Shown here one piece after another: positions 1 to 6,222 of a DNA stretch of 7,754 bases. Each line of letters begins with the position of its first letter. The first letter of the stretch is position 1. This DNA comes from Sulfurovum sp. (GTDB taxonomy: Bacteria > Campylobacterota > Campylobacteria > Campylobacterales > Sulfurovaceae), in the NCBI GenBank assembly GCA_027066595.1, contig JAMONG010000228.1, positions 1 to 7,754 on the forward strand, given 5' to 3'. A model generated the notes under the pieces. The model was given only the letters and a program-made list of their open reading frames with translations. It had not been told where the DNA came from and made no database searches. The translations under genes were made by a program, and so were the position numbers.

Positions 1-2
1 GG

Positions 3-1817
3 TTTGTCTGGCAGTATGAGAGGTTTAGCCAAAGTGATGCCAACTATTGGCTTACTTTTTTGTATGGTGCAAAGATGGATACCATGGTGGCTTCGATGTT
101 ACTTGTTATCCCTTTGGTGGTACTGAGCTTTTCTCCCACGGTGATGGCACGGATTTCAAATCTGTTTTTACGGTTGTATTTTGTGGTAGTGTTTGCATTT
201 TTGATTTATATGGAAAATGCTACATTTCCTTTTTTTAGTCAATATGATGTCAGACCTAACTTTAAATTTGTAGAGTATCTAGAGTACCCTGTAGAGGTGT
301 TCAATATGCTTATTGCAGACTTTAAACTGCCCCTTTTTATCGCCTTTAGTATGATAGCGTTATTTGTATGGTTTTTTCTGCGTTACACCAAAGAGAGTTT
401 TACGCAGGTGCTTCAAATCTCTTGGTTTAAAAGAGCCGTATGGTTTTTACCCATAGCTCTTTTACTCTTTATAGGCATACGCTCCTCTTTTGGACATAGA
501 GCAGCTAACATTTCAGATGCGATGTACTCTACCAATCGTATCGTTAATGAGATAACAAAAAACTCTTTATACTCTGTAGGGTATTCGATGTATGCAAATA
601 AACGCTATGCCTCAAAGACCATAAAGCTCTATGGTAAAATGTCAACAGATGAAGCCATCGCACGTATAGATAGTGTTTTAAAAATAGAGGGAAATGACCT
701 TAAAAGCAGCTCTCCTTTTAAACGCATAGAAAAGACACACTTCCCCACACAAAAAAAGAAGAACTTGGTCATCTTTTTACAAGAGAGTCTAGGTTATCAG
801 TTTGTTACTCCTGAGATAACCCCAAACTTGTTAGCCCTAAAAGATGAAAGTTTGTGGTTTAATGATGCCTACTCCAATGGTACACGTTCAGTAAGGGGGA
901 TAGCAGGTGTTACTTCTGGGTTTTTAGCAGTCCCTGGTAAAGGGGTAGTCAAACGTACTAAGTCCCAAAGTGATTTTTTTACCTTTGCATCACTACTCAA
1001 GCCACTGGGTTACCATACTATGTTTCTTTATGGAGGCGAAGCACGCTTTGACAATATGCGTTCATGGTTTTTGGGGAATGGGTTTGATGAGATAGTAGAA
1101 CAAAAAGATTATAAAAACCCACACTATGTGGCTACATGGGGAGTGAGTGATGAAGATTTGGTAAAAAAGGGAAATGAGAAGTTTTCCAAGCTCTATAAAG
1201 AGGGCAAACCTTTTGCTGCATTGATGTTCAGCTCTTCTAACCATAGCCCGTTTGATATTCCAAAAGGGCGTATAGAAGAGGTAAAACAGGGTGAAAAATG
1301 TGTAGAAAATGCCATCAAATATGCAGACTATGCCATAGGAGAGTTTTTTAAAGAGGCTAAGAAATTACCTTACTACAAGGAGACGGTTTTTGTAGTTATC
1401 GCAGATCACAATATACGTGTTTACGGCGATGATGTTGTACCTGTTAATATGTTTCATATCCCTGCACTTATCTTGGGTGAAGGTATTAAGGCAGAGCACT
1501 ATGACAAGCTGATATCACAGCCAGATGTTTTGGCGACTGCTTTAGATTATCTGGGTAAAGATTTAGAGTATCCTATACTGGGTAAGTCTATCTTCTCAGA
1601 TAAAAAAGCAGATGTGATGTTGATGCAATTTAACGAAAACTATGCCTTAAGGGTAGGCTACAAGGTAGCAGTGGTACGACCACGCCATGAAGCACAGACA
1701 TTTAGGTATGAAAAAGAGCATCTTGTTGAAGTAGCACATGATGAAGCACTTGAAAAAGATGCCTTGGCTTTTGTAATAGGGCTTAATTATCTGTATGATA
1801 AACAGTTATTTCGTTAG
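3..1817 (+). CDS. LTA synthase family membrane phosphotransferase (sulfatase fold), 5' end outside window
   Basis: The protein belongs to the alkaline-phosphatase/sulfatase superfamily, LTA synthase branch. These inner-membrane enzymes have an outward-facing catalytic domain that moves phosphoglycerol-type groups. The frame is open to the left edge (604 visible residues). A TTG at 60 is not a convincing start, because the upstream codons read as family-like membrane sequence and run straight into the conserved G-x-x-x-D stretch. Hydrophobic segments lie at about visible residues 24-47, 52-72, 102-126 and 144-160. The catalytic domain starts near residue 254. Expected metal ligands are visible: Glu261 (LQES), Thr294 (NGTRS, the nucleophile position) and Asp468-His469 (IADHN). 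His414 in SSNHSPFD matches the substrate-binding histidine. The C-terminus appears complete and overlaps the convergent gmhB by 12 bases. The donor and acceptor cannot be read from sequence; decoration of the locus glycan is inferred from context. OpgB-like or other sulfatase-fold roles are possible. Confidence 0.88.
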   Translation, partial: FVWQYERFSQSDANYWLTFLYGAKMDTMVASMLLVIPLVVLSFSPTVMARISNLFLRLYFVVVFAFLIYMENATFPFFSQYDVRPNFKFVEYLEYPVEVFNMLIADFKLPLFIAFSMIALFVWFFLRYTKESFTQVLQISWFKRAVWFLPIALLLFIGIRSSFGHRAANISDAMYSTNRIVNEITKNSLYSVGYSMYANKRYASKTIKLYGKMSTDEAIARIDSVLKIEGNDLKSSSPFKRIEKTHFPTQKKKNLVIFLQESLGYQFVTPEITPNLLALKDESLWFNDAYSNGTRSVRGIAGVTSGFLAVPGKGVVKRTKSQSDFFTFASLLKPLGYHTMFLYGGEARFDNMRSWFLGNGFDEIVEQKDYKNPHYVATWGVSDEDLVKKGNEKFSKLYKEGKPFAALMFSSSNHSPFDIPKGRIEEVKQGEKCVENAIKYADYAIGEFFKEAKKLPYYKETVFVVIADHNIRVYGDDVVPVNMFHIPALILGEGIKAEHYDKLISQPDVLATALDYLGKDLEYPILGKSIFSDKKADVMLMQFNENYALRVGYKVAVVRPRHEAQTFRYEKEHLVEVAHDEALEKDALAFVIGLNYLYDKQLFR

Positions 1818-2339
1818 GTTTGGGTTCTCTTTTAAAAATCTATAACACGCAGATATGCTGGCAAATTGATAGCTGGCACCTGATATCTCATGGTTACCTA
1901 TGGCGATAGTATGTGGTATGTTTGCATGGGTTGCTAAGTCTATATCGCTTTGTTTGTCTCCTATGAGCCAAGAAGCAGAGAGGTCAACAGGATACGCTTT
2001 TACAATCTCTTCAATCATACCTGTTTTGGGTTTACGGCAATGACAGTTTTTTTCAGGAGCATGTGGACAGTAGGCAACTTTTTGGATAGCTATCTCTTTT
2101 GCTTCAAATACTTCAAGCATCCATTGTGTTAAGGTCTGAAAGTCATCCAGTGTGTAATATCCTCTGCCAATACCAGACTGATTGGTAACGATAAAGAGAA
2201 GATACCCCTCTTGCAGATAGTGTTTTAAAAGTTCAAAAATACCTTCTGTAAACTCAAACGCTTCTTTTTTTGAGACATAACCATGGTCTACATTGATGAC
2301 ACCATCACGGTCAAGAAAGAGTGCTTTTTGGTTTTTCAT
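1806..2339 (-). CDS. gmhB: D-glycero-D-manno-heptose 1,7-bisphosphate 7-phosphatase (HAD family)
   Basis: This cytoplasmic HAD phosphatase of 177 residues is predicted to remove the 7-phosphate of heptose 1,7-bisphosphate on the way to ADP- or GDP-heptose. HAD motif I is LFLDRDGVIN, with nucleophile Asp10 and acid/base Asp12. Motif II is VTNQSGIGRG (51-60), motif III is RKPKTGM (102-108), and motif IV is GDKQSD (127-132). A zinc site typical of GmhB is formed by Cys91, His93, Cys99 and Cys101, with a shorter loop than the E. coli enzyme has. I chose the ATG at 2339 because motif I follows at once, length fits the family, and the ATG overlaps the wbaP stop as ATGA. A longer frame from 2411 would add 24 residues that only re-read wbaP. 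The overlap implies translational coupling. Alpha or beta anomer preference cannot be told, and a related histidinol-phosphatase-type activity is a less likely alternative. Confidence 0.88.
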   Translation of the reverse strand: MKNQKALFLDRDGVINVDHGYVSKKEAFEFTEGIFELLKHYLQEGYLLFIVTNQSGIGRGYYTLDDFQTLTQWMLEVFEAKEIAIQKVAYCPHAPEKNCHCRKPKTGMIEEIVKAYPVDLSASWLIGDKQSDIDLATHANIPHTIAIGNHEISGASYQFASISACYRFLKENPNLTK

Positions 2340-3652
2340 CTTGCCCCATCGCGAAAGAGAACTGTTTTGATGGTTTTTATGAGTATGACTAAATCCATCC
2401 ATAAATTCCAATTACGTATATACCACATATCTATATCTATTCTTGATTGGAAGTCGACATCATTACGACCACTGACTTGCCAGAGTCCTGTAATTCCTGG
2501 TTTTACAGAGAGTATAGTCTCTCTTTCATTGATGATTTTATCTTCTTCTTCTAACATATAGGGACGAGGTCCTATAAAACTCATCTCATTTTTTATGACA
2601 TTAAAGATTTGAGGGAGTTCATCTAAGGAGGTTTTTCGCAAGATATTTCCTAGTTTTGTGACTCTAGGGTCATTTTTATATTTATGGTATTTTTTATAGT
2701 AAGTATCTTCATCAGGGTTCTCTTTTAGATAGGCTGCCAATAGTTCATCACTGTTTTCATACATGGTTCTAAATTTATAACAGATAAATGTCTCTCCATA
2801 TTTGCCCAAACGCTCTTGTGCAAATATGATACTAGATTGGGGTTCTATCTGTTTAATACGAAGTGCTATGATTCCAAGGATAGGTAGTAGAAATGGAAAA
2901 ACAAGTAAAGAGAGACAAAAGTCAGAGACACTTTTTAGAATAAGACGAGATTTACTTTTGAGTCTATTGCTAAAGACGATGAGATTTGTACGTGTATTAG
3001 AGAGTTCATAGATATGTGAGTGGGTGAGGTCATATTCGTTCATTAATGGTACAAAGACTATCTCACGTTTGTGTTTCATCTCCGAAGAGATAATCTGCTG
3101 GAGTGATTTTGCATCACTGTTTTTTGAATTGATAAAGACAGTATCTGGTTCTTCATGAGGTTTTGGTTTGATGTATCCAAGGTAAGGGTTTTTATATATC
3201 TCACAGGTCAAAAAAGGGTCAGAACCATAAATTTTTGCTTTTTTTTGCCACAATTTTGCATGATAAAGGAGCTTTTTAACGATGTTTTTAGATAAAGGTA
3301 TAAGTATTGCCATAAAAATAAAAGAGATACCAATCACAAGTCTTGAGTAGTTCTCTATAGATTTTGTCATTGCTAAGTAGGCAAAAATGAGGATGGCAGA
3401 AAAGGCGATTGCTTTGATAATAAGCCTACTTTCATGCCAAAAATCATAACGGTAGGTATAGATACCTTCATAGGCAAAAAGGGATAAAATGATAATATAC
3501 AAAGGATAAAAAGAGAAATATTGTACATAAGGAATAGTATGGGGTATAGGTGTATTAAATGACTCTCTAAGAAGTAGAGCTAAAAAGAGAGAAGCTAAAA
3601 TTATCAAAATATCAGAAAGTATAAAAATAATTTTAGCCAATATGCTTTTCAT
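2336..3652 (-). CDS. wbaP: Undecaprenyl-phosphate sugar phosphotransferase, WbaP type (polyprenyl-P initiating transferase)
   Basis: This is a membrane enzyme that starts glycan assembly by moving a hexose-1-phosphate (galactose in the type enzyme) from a UDP-sugar to undecaprenyl phosphate. The 438 residues show four hydrophobic helices (about 5-28, 47-65, 78-98, 104-122) and a poorly conserved middle domain (about 140-232). A hydrophobic proline-containing segment (243-265) fits the re-entrant helix, and the catalytic bacterial sugar transferase domain ends the protein. Within that domain are YKFRTM (292-297), NDPRVTKLG (327-335), the Asp344-Glu345 catalytic pair in TSLDELPQ, FIGPRP (359-364), PGITGLWQVSGR (385-396) and a C-terminal WYIRNW segment typical of WbaP. 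The ATG at 3652 has a weak GGGA site 5 bases upstream. It is the first gene of a wbaP-gmhB unit, divergent from rfbC. Sugar specificity is not proven; glucose or another UDP-sugar could be the donor. Confidence 0.9.
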   Translation of the reverse strand: MKSILAKIIFILSDILIILASLFLALLLRESFNTPIPHTIPYVQYFSFYPLYIIILSLFAYEGIYTYRYDFWHESRLIIKAIAFSAILIFAYLAMTKSIENYSRLVIGISFIFMAILIPLSKNIVKKLLYHAKLWQKKAKIYGSDPFLTCEIYKNPYLGYIKPKPHEEPDTVFINSKNSDAKSLQQIISSEMKHKREIVFVPLMNEYDLTHSHIYELSNTRTNLIVFSNRLKSKSRLILKSVSDFCLSLLVFPFLLPILGIIALRIKQIEPQSSIIFAQERLGKYGETFICYKFRTMYENSDELLAAYLKENPDEDTYYKKYHKYKNDPRVTKLGNILRKTSLDELPQIFNVIKNEMSFIGPRPYMLEEEDKIINERETILSVKPGITGLWQVSGRNDVDFQSRIDIDMWYIRNWNLWMDLVILIKTIKTVLFRDGAR

Positions 3653-3691
3653 GATAATCCCAAGAAGTGTTACGTAATGTTTGAAAGATAT

Positions 3692-3697
3692 ATTATA
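3692..3697 (-). promoter_or_regulatory. Candidate -10 box for wbaP-gmhB
   Basis: On the minus strand a perfect TATAAT lies about 40 bases upstream of the wbaP ATG, which would leave a leader of roughly 33 bases. It is preceded by an A/T-rich stretch, but no good -35 is found at 16-18 bases. This fits the weak -35 conservation known for sigma-70 promoters in Campylobacterota. In such AT-rich DNA a chance match is possible. Confidence 0.4.
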
Positions 3698-3755
3698 CTT
3701 ATATTTTTCTAAAGGGTAGCATTTCTTTTTGATGTTTTAGTCAAATGTATATCCA

Positions 3756-3784
3756 TCTACAACTTAAGTTCATCTAGTTATAAT
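3756..3784 (+). promoter_or_regulatory. Candidate sigma-70 promoter for rfbCD
   Basis: A -35-like TCTACA (3756-3761, four of six matches to TTGACA) and a perfect TATAAT (3779-3784) are separated by 17 bases. Transcription would start near 3791, leaving a leader of about 70 bases before the rfbC ATG. It lies in the only sizeable gene-free gap of the window and points at rfbC. This is a sequence match only. Confidence 0.5.
3761..3770. repeat. Perfect 10-base palindrome in the rfbC promoter spacer
   Basis: AACTTAAGTT is self-complementary over all ten bases and does not extend further. It sits between the proposed -35 and -10 of rfbC, overlapping the last base of the -35, a position where a dimeric repressor could act. 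No regulator gene is in the window and a short AT-rich palindrome can arise by chance, so operator function is speculative. Confidence 0.3.
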
Positions 3785-3851
3785 TAGCTTGAAATTATGA
3801 GACGATATTTGTTATTGTACTCTTATGAAAACACCTTTTTAACTGATGCAC

Positions 3852-3855
3852 GGAG
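3852..3855 (+). promoter_or_regulatory. Ribosome binding site that sets the rfbC start
   Basis: GGAG lies 8 bases before the ATG at 3864. An in-frame ATG at 3846 lies upstream of this site and lacks a comparable one. The site therefore supports 3864 as the start, which also gives the usual N-terminus and length of RfbC. Confidence 0.7.
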
Positions 3856-3863
3856 ATGATAAA

Positions 3864-4436
3864 ATGAAATTTATAAGAACAGACATTGAAGATGTAATAA
3901 TCATTGACCCCCAAGTGCATGGAGATGAAAGAGGCTACTTTATAGAAACATTTAGGCAAGACAAATTGGAAGCATTTTTAGGTTTCAAGGTTGATTTTTG
4001 TCAAGACAATGAATCTAAAAGTTCAAGAGGGGTGCTTAGAGGGTTGCACTATCAGTTGGCACCTAAAGCCCAGACTAAACTTGTGCGTGTTATCAAAGGG
4101 CGTGTGTTAGATGTAGCAGTCGATATACGCAAAGGCAGTCCTACATTTGGTAAGTATGTAGCTGTAGAACTGAGTGAAGAGAATAAACGTCAGCTTTTTG
4201 TCCCACGTGGGTTTGCTCATGCTTTTGTGGTACTTGAAGATGACACAGTATTTGCCTATAAAGTAGACAACTACTACTCTCCCCAGAATGACAGAGGCAT
4301 CGCCTATAATGACCCAGCCATTGGCATAGAGTGGGGCATTGAACTAGAAGCATTAAAGCTCTCAGATAAAGATACCAAACAGCCCCTTTTAGCAGATGCT
4401 GATACCTTTATATTTGGAGAAGACCTCTATGCCTAA
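3864..4436 (+). CDS. rfbC: dTDP-4-dehydrorhamnose 3,5-epimerase
   Basis: RfbC (RmlC) epimerises C3 and C5 of dTDP-4-keto-6-deoxyglucose, the third step of dTDP-L-rhamnose synthesis in the cytoplasm. The 190-residue protein is full length and has the cupin core. Conserved positions fall at their usual numbers: Arg59, the catalytic His62 in RGLHYQ, Lys72, and His119 in PRGFAHAF. Asp170 in LSDKD is the likely partner of His62, and the tyrosine pair in VDNYYSP (134-140) includes the expected acid residue. The motif HGDERGYF (19-26) is also typical. The start at 3864 is set by a GGAG site. The gene overlaps rfbD by 8 bases and is transcribed away from wbaP, probably from the promoter at 3756-3784. 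Non-rhamnose epimerases of the same fold exist, but the adjacent rfbD makes the rhamnose role very likely. Confidence 0.95.
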   Translation: MKFIRTDIEDVIIIDPQVHGDERGYFIETFRQDKLEAFLGFKVDFCQDNESKSSRGVLRGLHYQLAPKAQTKLVRVIKGRVLDVAVDIRKGSPTFGKYVAVELSEENKRQLFVPRGFAHAFVVLEDDTVFAYKVDNYYSPQNDRGIAYNDPAIGIEWGIELEALKLSDKDTKQPLLADADTFIFGEDLYA

Positions 4437-5304
4437 GCATATCTTGGTTACAGGAGCCAATGGACAATTAGGCAGTGAATTACAGCATTTAACAAAAAAC
4501 AATACCTATGAGACTGTATCATTTTATTTTACAGATAAAGAAGATTTAGATATTACAAATGTATCTGAAGTAGAGGCATTTTGTAAAGAAAAAAAGATAA
4601 AAGTCATCATCAACTGTGCGGCATACACAGCAGTGGATAAAGCTGAAGAGGACAAAGAGAGTGCAAATCTCATTAACCATTTAGCCGTAAAGTATATGTC
4701 CCAGATAGCAAAAACACAAGGCATACAGATGATACATATCTCTACAGATTATGTTTTTGATGGAAGTAACTGCAGACCTTACATAGAAGAAGACAGGGTC
4801 AATCCTACAAGCATCTATGGACAATCAAAGCTTGATGGCGAAAGAGCTATGCAAGAAATATGCCCACCAAATTCATTGATTATACGTACATCATGGGTCT
4901 ACTCAGCCTTTGGCAATAACTTTGTAAAAACCATGTTACGCCTAGCCAAGCAAAGAGATGAATTAGGCGTGATTTTTGATCAGGTAGGTACACCAACCTA
5001 TGCAAAAAACTTGGCACAGAGCATTTTAGACATCATTACAAAAAAGTATAATGCTTCTAATGTTGAAGTGTATCACTACAGCAATGAAGGTGTATGTTCA
5101 TGGTATGATTTTGCCAAGACGATTTTTGAATTATCACAGATACCTTGCCGTGTCAATCCCATCACCACAGAGCAGTACCCAACCCCTGCGAAAAGACCTC
5201 ACTATAGTATTTTAAACAAAAGTAAAATAAAAAGAGAGTTTGATTTAGATATTCCTTACTGGAAAGATGCTTTAAAAGATGCACTTGGCTCATTGGAGGC
5301 GTAA
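4429..5304 (+). CDS. rfbD: dTDP-4-dehydrorhamnose reductase
   Basis: RfbD (RmlD) reduces dTDP-4-keto-L-rhamnose to dTDP-L-rhamnose with NAD(P)H, the last step of the pathway. The 291-residue protein is an extended short-chain dehydrogenase. It shows the nucleotide-binding GANGQLG (9-15), AAYTAVDKAE (64-73), STDYVFDG (105-112), the catalytic YGQSK (Tyr130, Lys134), RTSWVY (153-158), DQVGTPT (184-190) and a C-terminal RPHYS substrate-binding stretch. The ATG at 4429 is chosen because VTGANG follows directly and a GGAG (4416-4419) lies 9 bases upstream inside rfbC; an upstream in-frame ATG at 4396 would add 11 unrelated residues. The 8-base overlap with rfbC points to a two-gene operon with coupled translation. 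It ends only 2 bases from the stop of the opposing glycosyltransferase gene. Confidence 0.95.
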   Translation: MPKHILVTGANGQLGSELQHLTKNNTYETVSFYFTDKEDLDITNVSEVEAFCKEKKIKVIINCAAYTAVDKAEEDKESANLINHLAVKYMSQIAKTQGIQMIHISTDYVFDGSNCRPYIEEDRVNPTSIYGQSKLDGERAMQEICPPNSLIIRTSWVYSAFGNNFVKTMLRLAKQRDELGVIFDQVGTPTYAKNLAQSILDIITKKYNASNVEVYHYSNEGVCSWYDFAKTIFELSQIPCRVNPITTEQYPTPAKRPHYSILNKSKIKREFDLDIPYWKDALKDALGSLEA

Positions 5305-5306
5305 GG

Positions 5307-6215
5307 TTACTTCTCCCACCAAAGTGTGTGCATACTTAGTTTTTTCGTGAGTTCTTTTGGCAATATTTGGTATTGTTGTCCTAGTTTATACCCTGCATAC
5401 TTCAAAGCATTTCTAATGAAAAATGTTGGAATGAGATGATAGGCATGTTGTTTGAGTAGATAGTTAAATTCAGACTTAACATACTTACCGCCTTCACCTT
5501 CGGCTTTGCCAAAGGTATCAAGTAGCCACGACTCTTGTTTATGAAAAACCCCTATGTCAAAATAACGTTTAAACTCTTGGGTGATACTGTAGCTATGTGA
5601 GTGATAGACTTTCGCTTGTGCACAATAGGCTAGGGCATAGTCTGCAAGTAAGAGCTTTGCCCCTGCATAGTTGTCTTCTCCTAAAATAAGCCCATCTTTG
5701 AACCACCCTATCTCTTCCAAGGCACTTCTTCTGTATACAGCAAAACTGTCTGAAAGAAAAGCAGTTTTAATGCCATATTTTTCTTTATCTTTTAGCGTTC
5801 TTACATAAGAGGTTTCTGGGTAGTTAAAGGCACGTAGATGTGTACCAAAAAGAGAGGTCTGAGGGTAAGGTATCTGCCTACCAAAGGCAGCACCTATTTT
5901 TATGTTTTCAAATACTTTGATGAGTTTTTCAATACTGTTTTCTTCAAAAGGCAAGGCATCTTGTGTAAGAAAGACCAAAAATTCCCCTGTAGCTATCTGT
6001 GCTGCTTTGGTTCTTGTACCACCATGGTCAAAGGTATCTTGGGGGATGACTATGACATTATCTGTATATGTCCTAGCGATTTTTACAGTATTATCTGAAG
6101 AGGAAGAGTCGATAATAATGAGTTCATACGCTAGGGTCTGTTTTTGTAAACTTTCCAATAAGGGAGCTAAGTAAGGCTCTGCATTATAGGTAGGAATGAT
6201 GATGCTGATATTCAT
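5307..6215 (-). CDS. Family 2 glycosyltransferase, rhamnosyltransferase-like
   Basis: This is a 302-residue GT-A glycosyltransferase, expected to work at the cytoplasmic face of the inner membrane on a lipid-linked glycan. It begins with SIIIPTYNAE (4-13), then IIIDSSSSDNT (33-43). FDHGGTRT (62-69) is close to the FxHGxxRN stretch common in rhamnosyltransferase-type GT2 proteins, though here Thr replaces the usual Asn. TQDALP (84-89) supplies the metal/nucleotide-binding acidic motif. LGED (178-181) fits the catalytic-base region. No clear transmembrane helix is seen, and the basic C-terminus (about 266-297) may attach to the membrane. The start at 6215 leaves 7 bases after the upstream glycosyltransferase stop, and its ribosome binding site is weak, which fits operon transcription and perhaps coupling. 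L-rhamnose as donor is inferred from the FDHGG motif and the adjacent rfbCD; acceptor and linkage are unknown. Confidence 0.87.
   Translation of the reverse strand: MNISIIIPTYNAEPYLAPLLESLQKQTLAYELIIIDSSSSDNTVKIARTYTDNVIVIPQDTFDHGGTRTKAAQIATGEFLVFLTQDALPFEENSIEKLIKVFENIKIGAAFGRQIPYPQTSLFGTHLRAFNYPETSYVRTLKDKEKYGIKTAFLSDSFAVYRRSALEEIGWFKDGLILGEDNYAGAKLLLADYALAYCAQAKVYHSHSYSITQEFKRYFDIGVFHKQESWLLDTFGKAEGEGGKYVKSEFNYLLKQHAYHLIPTFFIRNALKYAGYKLGQQYQILPKELTKKLSMHTLWWEK
5322..5345 (+). terminator. Weak candidate intrinsic terminator after rfbD
   Basis: Seventeen bases past the rfbD stop, AAGTGT and ATACTT can pair (one G-U) around a 4-base loop, followed after two bases by six T. The stem is short and AU-rich, so it would be weak. 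It lies inside the 3' end of the opposing glycosyltransferase gene because the junction has no free spacer. Confidence 0.25.
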
Positions 6216-6222
6216 GATATAT

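Noticed and set aside
60..62. TTG as the start codon of the LTA-synthase-like gene
   Set aside because: The frame is open to the left edge and the upstream residues fit the membrane part of the family, so the true start is outside the window.
751..757. A run of seven A (and a run of seven T near 973-979) in the LTA-synthase-like gene as possible phase-variation tracts
   Set aside because: Phase-variable tracts in Campylobacterota are typically longer and usually poly-G/C; these runs are ordinary for AT-rich coding DNA and the frame is intact.
2340..2411. N-terminal extension of gmhB from an upstream ATG
   Set aside because: The extra 24 residues come from DNA that encodes the wbaP C-terminus in another frame and do not resemble the phosphatase family.
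3825..3842. Five-codon open frame (MKTPF) upstream of rfbC that could be a leader peptide
   Set aside because: There is no clear ribosome binding site and no attenuator-like hairpins; such short frames are common by chance.
4141..4353. Minus-strand open frame inside rfbC
   Set aside because: It is the complement of a highly conserved epimerase sequence and has no recognisable protein features.
5272..5284. Near-identical short direct repeat AAAGATGC at the end of rfbD
   Set aside because: It is explained by the protein sequence KDALKDAL and is not a separate DNA element.
5838..6174. Plus-strand open frames within the GT2 gene
   Set aside because: They are antisense to a well-supported glycosyltransferase, have no recognisable domains, and lack good ribosome binding sites.
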